DNA of 64,000 bases from Larix kaempferi (taxonomy: Eukaryota; Streptophyta; Pinopsida; Pinales; Pinaceae), in NCBI GenBank assembly GCA_027924585.1, contig BSBM01002098.1:7167001-7231000 (forward strand). Reading direction: 5' to 3'. The notes beneath the pieces were generated by a model. It was not told the DNA's origin, ran no database searches, and saw only the letters and a program-made list of their open reading frames with translations. The position numbers and the translations under genes were made by a program. Positions within the stretch are counted from its first letter, which is position 1. Each line of letters begins with the position of its first letter. Positions 21,383 through 32,227 of the stretch are shown here, in pieces.

Positions 21383-21799
21383 CTGCCAAGAAAACACAGG
21401 AAATTTTTAGCCCCAGCATAAAATCTTTAGAAAAATCCCATCGCGGCTTTTACACAAAAAGCCGCGATGCCCATCGCGGCTTTTCCACAAAAAGCCGCGA
21501 TGACCATCGCGGGATCCATGCAAAAAACCCGCGATGACCATCGCGAGTTTTGTCCAGACAGTCGCGATGAACATCGCGACTATCACCCATGAACACGCGA
21601 TGAACATCGCAGGTTCCGACCTCACAGTCGCGATGAACATCGCGACTGTGAGCCTGAAACCCGCGCGGTTCATCGCGGGTTCAGCCCCGAAACCCGCGCG
21701 GTTCCACGTTGGAGAGTCAACGTGGAGTTTCGCGGCCTTCGGGGGCCCACCGCCAAACAAAAAAGACATAATTGACTAGGCTAAGGCGAATAGAATTAC
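21383..21799 (-). other. Intron 1 of the antisense gene (5' UTR), holding the 33-bp repeats
   Basis: Donor CAG|GTAATT at 21799 and acceptor TTTTCTTGGCAG ending at 21383, both strong matches to plant consensus; 417 bp. The start codon is the second base after the acceptor. The 33-bp hairpin array (21430-21720) sits entirely inside it. Confidence 0.6.
21430..21720. repeat. 33-bp hairpin repeat inside the antisense intron
   Basis: About nine units with a 33-bp step. Most contain a short perfect inverted repeat, for example gccgcgat / atcgcggc around four bases. Core and spacing match the array at 10227-10560 in the sense leader. Confidence 0.85.
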
Positions 21800-22059
21800 C
21801 TGCAACTCGCTAAATCGAAAACCAACGGTGAAACCTCCCGGAAATCAAGAAAAAGCTCTGACAGCTCTATCAAACTCGCACGTAACAATGACAAGTCATA
21901 TTGGGCCCCACATCCTATTTATAGAAATTCCACAAATTTCAAACAACCATTGCGGTGTCATACGAAGTCCATTTCTCAAACCGTTGGTACCGTTGGGATC
22001 AGCACAGCGAGAACTTCATAGAGGTTCCTTCCGTTTCCCGTTTTCACGGGGTCCATTTT

Positions 22060-22640
22060 TTGACGATTTTTTAGCCTCCCTCGTGGCCTCGGTTTGCGTG
22101 CCACAGCGGCCGTTCTCCGTTTTAGACGTGCCTTATATAGCCAAATTCAGTTTTCCGCGCTCGTGATGATGCTTGAGATCATTTCTCGCTCTCACCTTTA
22201 GATTTTTCGGGCATTTTTTCCATGCCCCCTCGTCGCCTCGGTTTGCGTGCCACATCGGCCGTTCTCCATTTTAGACGTATCTTATATCGCCGGATTCAGT
22301 TTTCCGCGCTCGTGATGATGCTTGAGACCATTCCTCGCTCTCACCCTTAGATTTTTCGGGCATTTTTTCCACGCCCCCTCGTCGCCTCGGTTTGCGTGCC
22401 ACATCGGCCGTTCTCCGTTTTCGATGCGTCTTATATCGCCGGATTCAGTTTTCCGCGCTCGCGACGATGCTAGAGACCATTTCTCACTCTCACCTTTAGA
22501 TTTTTCGGGCATTTTTTCCACGCCCCCCTCGTCACCTCGGTTTGCGTGCCACATCGGCCGTTCTCTGTTTTCGACAATCCTTATGTCACCGGATCCAGTT
22601 TTCCGCACAGATGACGATGCTTGAGACCTTTTCTCGCCCT
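22060..22640. repeat. About 150-bp tandem repeat upstream of the antisense gene
   Basis: Four copies; the marker ctcggtttgcgtgcc is at 22088, 22237, 22386 and 22536 (steps 149, 149, 150). On the minus strand three units carry a TATA-like sequence (TATATAAG in the unit nearest the gene, GATATAAG in the next two); in the fourth it is degraded (to gtcaccgg). The array lies 300-850 bp upstream of the 5' exon of the antisense gene and could be its promoter region (inference). Confidence 0.8.
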
Positions 22641-22649
22641 CATCAATCC

Positions 22650-23458
22650 ATTTTTTGTTCGGTATAATTTTATCCCTTTTTCGGGCCGAGCAACCCCTTT
22701 TACGAAAAAGGCACTTAGGGAGTTTCTGTTAAGCTCTTTTCTGACTCCTAAAACAATGAAAAGATCGCCGAGCAATCTTGCTCCCTTTCATGCTCGATAA
22801 ACGTATCTGAAAGGGCGTCTACCTGGTATAAGTTTACCCCTTTTCCGGACCTCGTAGACTAATTACGAAAAAGGTATACTCTAGTCACATCGGCTAGAAG
22901 AGTTCTCCATCCGCATCATTTTATCCTTTTTCGGGCCGTGGAGACTAAACTTACGAAAAAGAAACACCAACAGAGTCCACTTACCGTTTTCAGACTCTCT
23001 AAACATGAAAGCAACCATGAGCATGAGTCGTCCTGGGCTCACAAAATTCACAGGACCATACCATTTCAAGCACACTGTTATCCCTTCTTGGAGCTCATTA
23101 AAACTACGAAGAAGGAATCAATGGTGCCTCTTGGCGCCACGACAGATCATATCTACTCACATAGCAGCTTCCCCATTTTGGTCGCCTTTGTTCAGAGTAT
23201 TCTGCAGTATGTCACCCTGAAACTCCCTCGACAGCTACCATCAGCTTGTCCTCCCCCCCCCAGAGTCAATATATACCATTCAGTCAAAGCAATGATCCCT
23301 GCACCTACTAGTCAGTTCCCTACGCTGCCAGGTCAACCATGTCATCATGCTCTGAACAACCGGTCTCTTCTCTCCTAAAACCCCAGAAAAAGACAAATGA
23401 AATATGATGTCTATCGGCCATACGATGAGCTCCTGCCCTCACACATCAGGGGGCAATC
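22650..23458. other. 3' internal region of the gypsy element with dispersed short repeats
   Basis: No coding sequence recognised. A motif pair (ccctttttcgggcc ... acgaaaaag) recurs near 22670-22715, 22840-22875 and 22925-22960; the two halves are partly inverted and could form hairpins. The purine-rich catcaggggg just before 23459 is the presumed polypurine tract. Confidence 0.6.
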
Positions 23459-24184
23459 TGTTAACACCCAAAAAGTGCTCACTAGCTCATTTTCCTATTC
23501 ACATGACCCATTTGTCCACTTTTCCACCATCTGAGCCTCTGAAACCAACAAAAGGTCACCAAAAGACCTTAGTACACCCCTTTTTCCATTAAAAAAGATT
23601 ATTTTTCCAAGAAAATCATAAAAAACCCTCAAAAAGGGTCCAAATTCCCAAAAATATTAAAAAGGGAATTAAAATATTATTTTTATTCAAAAAAGGAAAA
23701 AGGAGGGAAAAGTACCTAAACCATGTTGGTCAATACCATTTGGTTTCCATAAAACCACAAATGGTATTTCCCACCACCAAAACCTATAAAAAGGTGGTAG
23801 GGGCTCCTCATTTCACATCCTTCCATTATCTCATCCTTATGCTGCTGAAATCTCCCCTGAGCACTTTTAGCCATTGAAGCAACCTTGGAGAAAGAGACCT
23901 ATTGGAGTTTGGAGCTACTCATCTTGGGAGTTGCTCAACATCAACCTTCACCATTGAAGGTAATATCGCAAGCACTTGCTTGCCCCCCACTTTTCAATAC
24001 AAAAAATTATTTCTTATGTTTCTTGTTCTTGATTTTGAAATGTTTACATTATTTGCTTAGATTCTTGTTTAGATCCATGAAAAGTATTGTTTATTTAGTT
24101 TATTGTTTTTATTTCTATTGAAACTGCTGCTACTAGTTAGCAGGTGCCCATAGCACTAAGCCTGGTTGCAAAACCGGGCCAACA
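23459..24184 (+). repeat. 3' LTR of the gypsy element
   Basis: Same length as the 5' LTR (726 bp). Differences seen by eye: one base near 9477/23635, one near 9770/23928 and one near 9902/24060. TATA box copy at 23785-23792. Followed by the AGAAG duplication. Confidence 0.95.
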
Positions 24185-24189
24185 AGAAG

Positions 24190-25662
24190 CATTCTTGTTT
24201 TTAATTGCATTGTGAGGTGCTAGTATTTATTTTTCTCCTACTTTGCTAGGACAAATTTTGGCACTTTTCAAGATGTCAAGTCTAGCATTCATGCCCAAGA
24301 TGTCATCTACGCTTTGAATAGTTGTAGAAAGGAACATATTTCTTATTTGGGGTGCCTTATATTTCTTGTGGCAACTTGGACTCATATTTTTAGTGTGCAA
24401 CTTGTTGATAAGTATATTCTTTTGTGCATCATATTTTTCGATGATCATCTTTCCTTGAGTTGAATTAGCATGTGTAGCATTGTTATACTTCCTCTAGTTA
24501 TTAAGTTATCCTCCTTTAACTTAGCTTTTTGATAGGTGTATTCAATAATGCATGTGTTAAACATCTCAAGTTCTTTTTGAATTGGGATTATTAATGCACC
24601 AATGAACTTGGTCACTAGTTTAAATTTTTCATAAATCCCTGTAAGTCGAATGGTGTAGTGATTAAACCCATGGATATAGGTATCTAACATCTAGTTGGCT
24701 TTATGTGGCAAGTATTTGCATTGTTGTTTTTTTTCAATCCAATAAGTGACGGGATACAAAATGTTTGTTTGGTTGAGATTCTTAATTCATCCTATGTTGA
24801 GGCATTATGGCATCAAGGGTCATCTATGTTGATATAAATTCTCCACCATAGGAAAGTTTCTATGTGCATGCATAGATTTATGAAGGTATATTTGTATGTA
24901 TTCATGAATTACGATACTTCATAAAATCAATCTATCTACCTCAATGAATCATTATGTCACAAGGCATTAAATTAGCCATCACTGGGGAAATCTTCTCCTT
25001 TGTTTCTACTTTGAGAGGGTAACCAATATTCAATGATGAACTTTCACCTCCAACACTACTTGAATTGGAGGAGGGGTTCTAGTATATAATACCCTGTAAT
25101 GCAACATTAGAAGATCCTAAGTTTTGTAGAAAAGATGTAGTATCCAAGGCATCCATCCATGGACATGACCTTCGAGTTGGATACTTTGGATTCACACATT
25201 TCAATGCAATTGTGTGATTTGGCCTCTATTTATTCTTTATTCAAGTGGGATTATTGACCATAAATTGTGTAGAAAGACCACAACTACATGCAAAAACAAA
25301 ATCTGCATTTAATTAAAACATTACACCTACAACAACATATTATATAGATATATATATATATGAACTTATTATTACAAGAAAATCTAAACCAAATCAAATA
25401 AATAAAACAAAATAACAAGTTGAATCTCCATTGTTTATGAATATGTATGTACAACAATGATAAAAATAATATGAATCTTTAAAACTCTCTCATATATCTA
25501 CCCACTAACTATAACTACCACTCAAGCACATTACAACTAGAAAGAAGAGCATTAATAACAAAGGAATGAGTAATGGAATATGAAGTTTTTACATTTTTTT
25601 GTGAAGCACTAATAGAAAAACTTGAAAGGGGAAATAAAGTCCATTTATTTGTTTATATGTAT
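24190..25662. other. Unassigned flank, weakly coding-like on the minus strand
   Basis: Two short minus-strand frames (24690-24445 and 24448-24227) overlap in different phases and read like one broken protein rich in Lys, Ile and Glu, with no motif recognised. It may be a decayed element or gene fragment. The rest (24700-25660) is AT-rich, with a short TA run near 25340-25360. Confidence 0.4.
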
Positions 25663-26476
25663 TGATTTGTGTCACCTAGGGAGTTGACAGGAGGACAATG
25701 GAGTTGATTGAATGAGTCAAGCTATGTTATGGTGGAAACGAATAATTCTAGACCGAATAAGAAAAGAAATGTAGGTAATAACCAAACAAAAAATGACCGA
25801 AAGCAATAAACAATACCAATCACATGAAAATGAAAGTCTAGAATTGATAATGGAGAAACCCTAAGGGTGAAAATTTTGGTTGTATTGAGCAGTCAATATT
25901 TGTAGGGTGTCAGACTCCTAAGTCTGTAATCCAAACCCTGTATCAAGTTGCACTAAGTCGAAATAATTGTTTACATGAAAGGAGGTCGAATGAAGGAACT
26001 GCAAGGAACCAATCAAGCCTTCTCTTTCAGAACACATATTAGTGCAATCAAGAACAAGGAACCCCTTTCATATTCGAGCGGGCTTACATGCATTTATGCA
26101 AATCTGAGGGATGCTTGGGTGCCTACCAATCGTGCTTCAGTTACAAAGAATCAATTACAACTTGATTGAGAAGACCAATTGTTTTATTTCCATCTGTCAC
26201 CTAGAAGGAGATGAAGAGACATCATTGCCACATCGATGGCATCTTCTCAGTGCCTTCCAACTATTCAGAATGTTGGTTGACATGTGTTTGAGTCATCAAA
26301 TGTCACAGGGCATGTATGATGATAGAATATTGCATAAGATTGCGTGAGCCAATTGAATCAAAGGATCGATTGATCTGTAGACTCAATCGAGTTATTGGTT
26401 CGACTGAGATCCGACTAAGGAGTCGAATGGGACTAGGTAGTATTCAATGGTGTCACTCGATTCCTGGAATGGATCA
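25663..26476 (-). repeat. 3' LTR of the gypsy derivative
   Basis: Begins tgatttgtgtc and ends ggatca. Next to it is ccttccccctta (26479-26490), the polypurine tract on the element's coding strand. It aligns over most of its length with 28093-29015 but is about 110 bp shorter. Confidence 0.82.
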
Positions 26477-26739
26477 AACCTTCCCCCTTAAGTGGAAATG
26501 GTCCCCACTGTCTTCGTAAGAAAATGAGAAAACTTGTGCTCCAATTCGGTGAGAGGATACCATTTTCCTTGAGCTAAGAGTTGTCCTTCTTTGGCCACCT
26601 GAAACAAAGTAATCATATGTGTCTTTTTGTGGCGTTCTTTCTATCTGACAATGGTATCAAAGGCAAGGGTACCTTGAACATCTGGATGGATGTCTTTTGG
26701 ATCTGTCGATGTAAACCAATATGTTCTAATTTTGGTGGA

Positions 26740-26890
26740 AAATGCGGTCGAAGCAAGTCTACATTGAATACTGGATGCAAACCTAGATATGGTGGAATGT
26801 TGAGCTTAAAATCATTTTCCTCAATTTTCTCAAGAATGGTGTAAGGACCATATCATAAAGGCTTCAACTTCTTATGCGTGCCACTAAATA
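26740..26890 (-). pseudogene. Gypsy integrase C-terminal remnant
   Basis: Minus-strand translation reads KLKPLWYGPYTILEKI, then NIPPYLGLHPVFNVDLL. This is the GPY/F module of gypsy integrases. It is cut off from any integrase core. Confidence 0.75.
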
Positions 26891-27561
26891 TTTCTTTCTT
26901 GAGATGAAACCAAACCTAATCCCCAATTTTGAATGAATGAGGAATATGATGCTTGACATCTCAGGCCTGATTCGATGGTAGACATTTGCATCAATAATGT
27001 CTTCCAAGATTTTCATTCAAACGCATCATGCCAAGCTGAATTGGTAATCCAACCATTTCCCTATAGGACATTGTTTGTTTTGTTTTCCCTTATCTTTCTT
27101 GGGAGGCTTCTTACCATGATCATGTTTCTATGAAGTAGTCTTAAAAAATTGTTTTGACTTGTCTAATTCAACAATCAATTGAGGTTTCTTGTCGAAATTT
27201 TGACCTATAAATTTGGTCAAGAAATGTCATTTCGCTTCATTTTTTGTTTCAAGCTTGATAGCGTAATGGAATGCTTCTACGAGTGTTCATAGTGATTCCA
27301 TCTCTATTTGGATATAAGGATCTAATCCACTGATATAATTCAAAAAAAAAAACATTTTTTCCTCCCTAACACCAAGTTGAGCCATTAGTCGATGGAATTC
27401 ATCAATATAACTTTGTACAGCCTAGTTATATTTCCATTGTCTTAATTGTTTCCATTTATTATACTATTGTTCTATGTACTTGGGTGGATAAAATTATGTC
27501 TTAACATGTTCAACAAATTTTGCCTATGTGTCAATGGGGTGACCTTCTTCCTCCCTCTTAG

Positions 27562-27849
27562 TCAAAAGATTTTCCATCGGCAATGAATAGAAATTGGCAT
27601 CTTCATAGATGCAGTGGTGAATTTCTCATCCTCATAAAGTTGATTCACAAAGAAATGCAACCCTAATTGTTGTATCCAATTGTCTACACATTCTACATCA
27701 ATATTTCCTTCCAAATTTGGTATGTCCAAGTTCATTTCTACCTTGAAGGGGCAAACCCAGACAAAGGTAGATCTCGTGGGGTTGCTAATCGAAGTTGATC
27801 CCAATGAATTGGTAAGTCGAGCAAGGATCTCATTCAAATGCCCATACAT
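27562..27849 (-). pseudogene. Gypsy gag fragment
   Basis: A 95-aa minus-strand frame with IPNLEGNIDVECVDNWIQQLGLHFFVNQLYEDEKFTTA split over its middle, the usual start of a Ty3/gypsy gag domain (a target-like patch, a helix with W, then a DEEK-type helix). No zinc knuckle remains in frame. Stops flank it. Confidence 0.65.
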
Positions 27850-28092
27850 TTCAGTTCTTTGTCAAGCAAGTGCTTGCTCTACAAGTTGTTCAATTTCACT
27901 ACGAGGAGTTCTATTATCTATTTCACCTACGACCTTCGGTCTAGTATTTTGAGTAGATAAATACTTGGATGTCAAAGGTAAAGGAAATTTAAATAGTTGT
28001 GTCTTAGAACGTGTCTGAACAAGCATAAGTTTTCTAACTATACAAGTAGTGTTTAAGCAAGGGTAGAGCAAACTAGAGTGCTCTAATACCAA

Positions 28093-29015
28093 TGATCTGT
28101 TCCTGGGAGTCGACAGAAGGACAACAAAGTCGACTAAATGAGTCAAGCTCTATTATGGATGAAGCAAATAATGCTAAACTTAATAAGAAAACCAATGTAG
28201 GTAATAACCGAACATAAAATGATTGAAAGAAATAGACAATATCAATCACATGAAAATGCAAGTCAGGAATTGATAATGGAGAAACCCCATGGGTGAAAAT
28301 TCTGGTTGTATTGGGCAATCATTTATAAGGCTTCGATCTCCTAAGTCTGTAAGCCAAACCTTATATCAAGGTGTAGTGAGTCGAAAGACTTGTTTACATG
28401 AATGGAGTTCAAATGAAGGAACCGCAAGGAACCAATCAATCCTTCTCCTTTAGAACCCGTCTTAGTGCAATCAAGAACAGGGAACCCCTTTCATATTTGG
28501 GCTTGCATGCATATATACAAATCTTAGGGATGCTTGGGTGTCTAACCTATGGCCCTCAATATAAATTGATAGTTATTTAAAGGAAGGCAGGGCAGCGAAA
28601 GGGTCAGAAGTTGCATCCAAAAACCTAAAACGAATCACTGAGACTAACTTCCAAAGAGGGAAGACCCATCGTGTTTCAGTTGCAAAGAAGTATTTACAAC
28701 TTGATTGAGAAGATCAATTGTTTTATTTCCATCTGTTGGCTAGAAGGAGATGAAGAGACCACTTCCACGTCAATGGCGTCTTCTCAATGCCTTCTAACTA
28801 TTCAGAATGTCAACTGACATGTGTTTGAATCATCGAATGTCACGGGGCATGTATGATGAGTGAATCTTACAGAAGATTGTGTGAGCCAACTGAATCGAAG
28901 GATCAATTGATCCGCAAAGTCAACTAAGTCATTGGGTCAATTGAGATCCAACCAAGGAGTCAACTTGAACTAAGGACTAGTTGATAGTGCGAGTCTAGTC
29001 TTCATAGATGGATCA
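28093..29015 (-). repeat. 5' LTR of the gypsy derivative
   Basis: Begins tgatctgttcctgg and ends ggatca. The adjoining minus-strand sequence TGGTATTAGAGC (28091-28080) is the primer site, one base off the Met-tRNA type. It contains extra sequence near 28560-28670 relative to the other LTR. Confidence 0.82.
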
Positions 29016-29020
29016 TGTAT

Positions 29021-29864
29021 AAGTAGCTTCGTGTGTAAAAACAAAACAAAAAAGAAAAATAATACAATTAACCCGTTTATAAGTGTTATTCTATTTGCAA
29101 TTATTTATATCAAACATGTATTTCCATTTTTAAATATTAAGAAATAAAAAGAATATAATTACTCTTTATAATTGTTGAGATTCCAATCGTAATTATTTAT
29201 ATCAAACATATATTTATTATATATTTTTATCAATTAAAATATTTTTCAATACCATTTAATTATAAAAATTATCTATATTTTAACTTTATTATAAAGTTAT
29301 AAATTATTTAATAAATATGCACCTTTATTTAATTCACCTAACTCACCTTTCATTTAATTCACCTAACCCACCATGATAAAGACCTTAACTCGCCTTTTAT
29401 TCAATAAATTAATAATAATAATAAAACAAATACACCATACATTGGATTTGTGGATTTTCCCACCCACGGTTTTTGTGCCCCACGCCTCTTACCCGGTCCA
29501 TTTACCCTATCACGTATCATATATCAGTTGGCGTTTGACGTGCCTGACAGGAAATGGATGTAGTCAGTGAAATTAATAATTCCCCCACAGAAACAATGGC
29601 AGAAAGTCATCCTGCACTGTCACACACGATTTACATGTCCTCATACAGCCAGCAAAACCCTCGATGGAATCCTGAAGTAATATTCCATCAGGTTCTTCCA
29701 CCATTCCTTTTCAAATCCCATTTTCTTGAAACCGCATACTGTTACCCCATTTGCCTGTCCATTTCCTGTGATTCATATCCACTAATATTGTCTCCCGACT
29801 TTATTGGGTGTCTTTTCGGTTGCAGTCGAAATATAAACCGTTTATGGCCAAGTATTGAATCATC
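29021..29864. other. Upstream region of the NLA-like gene
   Basis: AT-rich to about 29450, then more balanced. TATAAA at 29832-29837 would place a transcription start near 29862-29868. As an alternative, ttttcggttgcag ending at 29825 looks like a 3' splice site, so a 5' UTR intron is possible. I did not see a miR827-like site, which controls NLA in Arabidopsis. Confidence 0.45.
29832..29837 (+). promoter_or_regulatory. Candidate TATA box of the NLA-like gene
   Basis: TATAAA 58 bases upstream of the ATG at 29895. If used, transcription would begin close to the upstream ATG (29865) and favour 29895 as start. Confidence 0.4.
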
Positions 29865-29894
29865 ATGAAATCTCTCAGTTTTCGCTGTTTAGGG

Positions 29895-31783
29895 ATGAAG
29901 TCTGGAAATAAGTTCTCAGAGTATGTGCAGAGATCGTGTTTTGGGAAAGAAGGTTTTCATCTTGAATGTGAGCGATTGAGAGCCCTTCTGAAAGATTGCC
30001 ATCACAATAGACAATCTGAGTTGAATGGATTTGATGAACAGAGAACGCCTCCAACGACCGTTTCTTCTTCTGAACCTTGTCCAGGTAATTTTTGCAGAAA
30101 AAAAATTATGTATATGTCTATATTTATGAAGTAATGTAGTTCAGCTTGATAGAGAATCTCATAAGAACAACAGTATTTGAAGAAAACCTGTTTTTTTAAA
30201 TGATGGTGATGATTGTACAGTATACTGATGAATTTTGGTTTACTTGACCTTAAATAGATCTGATTCAAAATTTTATTTTTATGATCCAACTATATATATA
30301 TAAACCTCAAGTACTCCATGATGATCAGTCGACTGAAATCAATTTTGGTTTATCTAATTTATCGATAAATTTTTTGAATAAGAGTTTTCCAGTTTTGAAG
30401 AGCATTTTCTTTGGTATTTGTCTATCAGCAGTTTGTGAAGACATATTTTTAAGTGAAGTTACCCAACAAATATCGACCATTGTTGGCTGCTTCACTTCAC
30501 GTGCTCGACGTTTGCTTCGCCCCCATTTTGTTTCGGGTTTCCAACGATATTTATGGCGGCCTAGCCATTTTTTTGTCGACTATCGGCAAAAGATGATGGA
30601 AGAGGCCCGGAATTTAATCATATACATGGCTCGGAACGCCATTGCCACTCGCAAATTGTTGATAGAATATGAAAAAGTAAGTAAATGCCCATGCCCAAAA
30701 AGCCTAATTTCGATACGATAATGTTTTAATGAGATTCTTATAAGGTTGATTTGAATGCAGGTACGTTGCAGGAGCAGCAATAACAACTTGGGGTCAAAAT
30801 TGCAGGCTAAACGAATAGAATTGTTGCAATCCCCCTGGCTAATCGAGCTGTGCGCATTTCAGATAAACGCTACAAGCTCAGGAGGAGAAGATTCCAGTGA
30901 GATATATGGGGGTTGCTCAGTTAACTTTAACATTACAGATATGAATGGGCCTTCTATTACATGTATATTGCTAAAATCAGTGAACCTTGATTTTAATCTC
31001 AGCTGCCCAATTTGTCTCGTGAGTTTCGGTAACCTGTATCATTTTTCATTTTCGACAGTTCTAAGTTTTAACCTCCAAGTAATGTCCGTTAGATCAAGGT
31101 ATGTTCACTAAAAGTGATCAATTCAAACTTTTCACGTGATGTATTTTTTTGGACTGTAATGCAGGACACGGCCTTTGAGCCCGTAGCTTTGGGATGTGGA
31201 CATGTATTTTGCAATAGTTGTGCCTGCAGCAGCGTCTCTGTACCCACAATATCAGGTGTAAAGGCTGCAAATAAACGAGCAAAGTGTCCCCTCTGTAGAC
31301 AGGTGATCTCAGAAAGTCAAATTTGTGTTAAATAAAGTTGTCGTCTCATGTGCTAAGTGCCAAAGACGCTTCACATGATTCCATGGCTAAAAATTGTCAC
31401 TCCAAAAGTTAAATTCATATTCCTCTGGCGTGGAAATTCGGTACTAAAATCCCACTTACATGCATTACTGCAGATGGGTGTGTTCGCGAATTCAGTTCAT
31501 TTAATACAATCGGGCTTGCTTTTGAAGAAAAGGTCCAATATCAATCGCTAATGTTCTGATCATTAGTTTTATTCAATAAGTTCGTTTTTTGTTTATATAT
31601 AGAGAAAAAGCCTTAGATAGATAAGGGCTACTTCTCAATCGTCTAACGTTTTTTTGTCATTCGAAAAATTTTCACAGGTGCAAGGAATTTTGGAAGGAAA
31701 GATTGAAATTCGAAAGGGAAGAGAGAGTGAAGCAAGCTAAGGAGCACTGGAATGAGCAATCACGTTTGTTTTTAGGGTTTTGA
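29895..31783 (+). CDS. NLA: SPX-RING E3 ubiquitin ligase, NLA/BAH1 family
   Basis: Six exons by frame, GT-AG sites and family match: 29895-30084, 30429-30676, 30761-31018, 31165-31302, 31474-31532, 31678-31783. They total 999 nt, 332 aa, the usual family length; an in-frame ATG at 29865 would add ten residues. The SPX domain (about 1-155) binds inositol pyrophosphates in this family and reports phosphate status. The C-terminal RING has CPIC, CGHVFC, NSC and CPLC, followed by a basic Glu/Lys-rich tail (KEFWKERL...). Family members ubiquitinate phosphate (PHT1) and nitrate transporters at the plasma membrane. Odd points: SPX helix KLLIEYEK has Glu where a conserved Lys is expected, and the exon-5 donor (GTCCAA) is weak. 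All exons are open, so the gene looks functional. It is the only host gene recognised in the window. Confidence 0.88.
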
Positions 31784-31860
31784 TGTGGGTTTAGGTAATC
31801 CCTACTATGAGCGATCACGCTTGCTTTAGGGTTTTGATGTAGTTTTAGGTAATCGTGCTA
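31750..31860 (+). repeat. Tandem duplication over the NLA stop codon
   Basis: The block gagcaatcacgttt ... tagggttttgatg ... ttaggtaat (31753-31802) is repeated with changes at 31808-31852, so the last coding bases and stop are duplicated into the 3' UTR. It does not alter the predicted protein, which ends at the first TGA. Confidence 0.75.
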
Positions 31861-32227
31861 ATTGTTTTCGTGAGTGGATTGATTCCTCATGAAAGACAAA
31901 ACAGTGCTTGAAAGCATCAAAACCAACAGATGGCAATACTAATGCCCGGATTTATTTCATCTTGTATATGTGCTCCGTTATGTGAAATATGAGGATCTAA
32001 AGAGGAGGCATAGTTGAATGCCATAGCTGTGCATAAGAATTAGTGTAAAGTACAGACAGATTACCATCTCAAACAATGTAAAGCCAATATTACCATCTCA
32101 AACAATGTAAAGCCAATAGGCATTTATATCCTCAGTTCTTTCTGTACGAATGGATTACTTCTACATTTTGTGACTGGCTTGCAGATTTTTGTCTACTGTA
32201 AATATAGTAATCAAGTGTTTTTAATAA

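Larger units (their letters stand above)
9301..24184 (+). mobile_element. Complete, young Tat-type Ty3/gypsy retrotransposon, about 14.9 kb
   Basis: Bounded by 726-bp LTRs that differ at about three positions by eye and by perfect AGAAG duplications (9296-9300 and 24185-24189). Order: LTR, long leader with 33-bp repeats, gag, in-frame UAA, pol (protease, RT, RNase H, integrase), separate second RNase H, repeat array, antisense spliced gene, 150-bp repeats, purine-rich tract, LTR. The LLGR motif after protease, the second RNase H and an antisense extra gene are traits of the Tat lineage (established for this group). All major frames are open, so the copy could be active or only recently silent. 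Confidence 0.92.
25663..29015 (-). mobile_element. Gypsy deletion derivative with intact ends
   Basis: LTRs at 25663-26476 and 28093-29015, flanked by perfect TGTAT (25658-25662 and 29016-29020). On the minus strand the only coding remains are a gag piece (27849-27562) and the integrase C-terminal end (about 26890-26740), 1.6 kb of internal sequence in all. Protease, RT, RNase H and the integrase core are gone. The TSD shows it inserted as a unit or was deleted afterwards; it is non-autonomous. Confidence 0.85.

Noticed and set aside
21407-21769. A 120-codon minus-strand frame through the second 33-bp array
   Set aside because: It lies inside the likely 5' UTR intron of the antisense gene and is open only because of the repeat step.
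22282-22624. Frames on both strands over the 150-bp repeats
   Set aside because: The 150-bp step is a multiple of three, so frames stay open by chance; no protein family seen.
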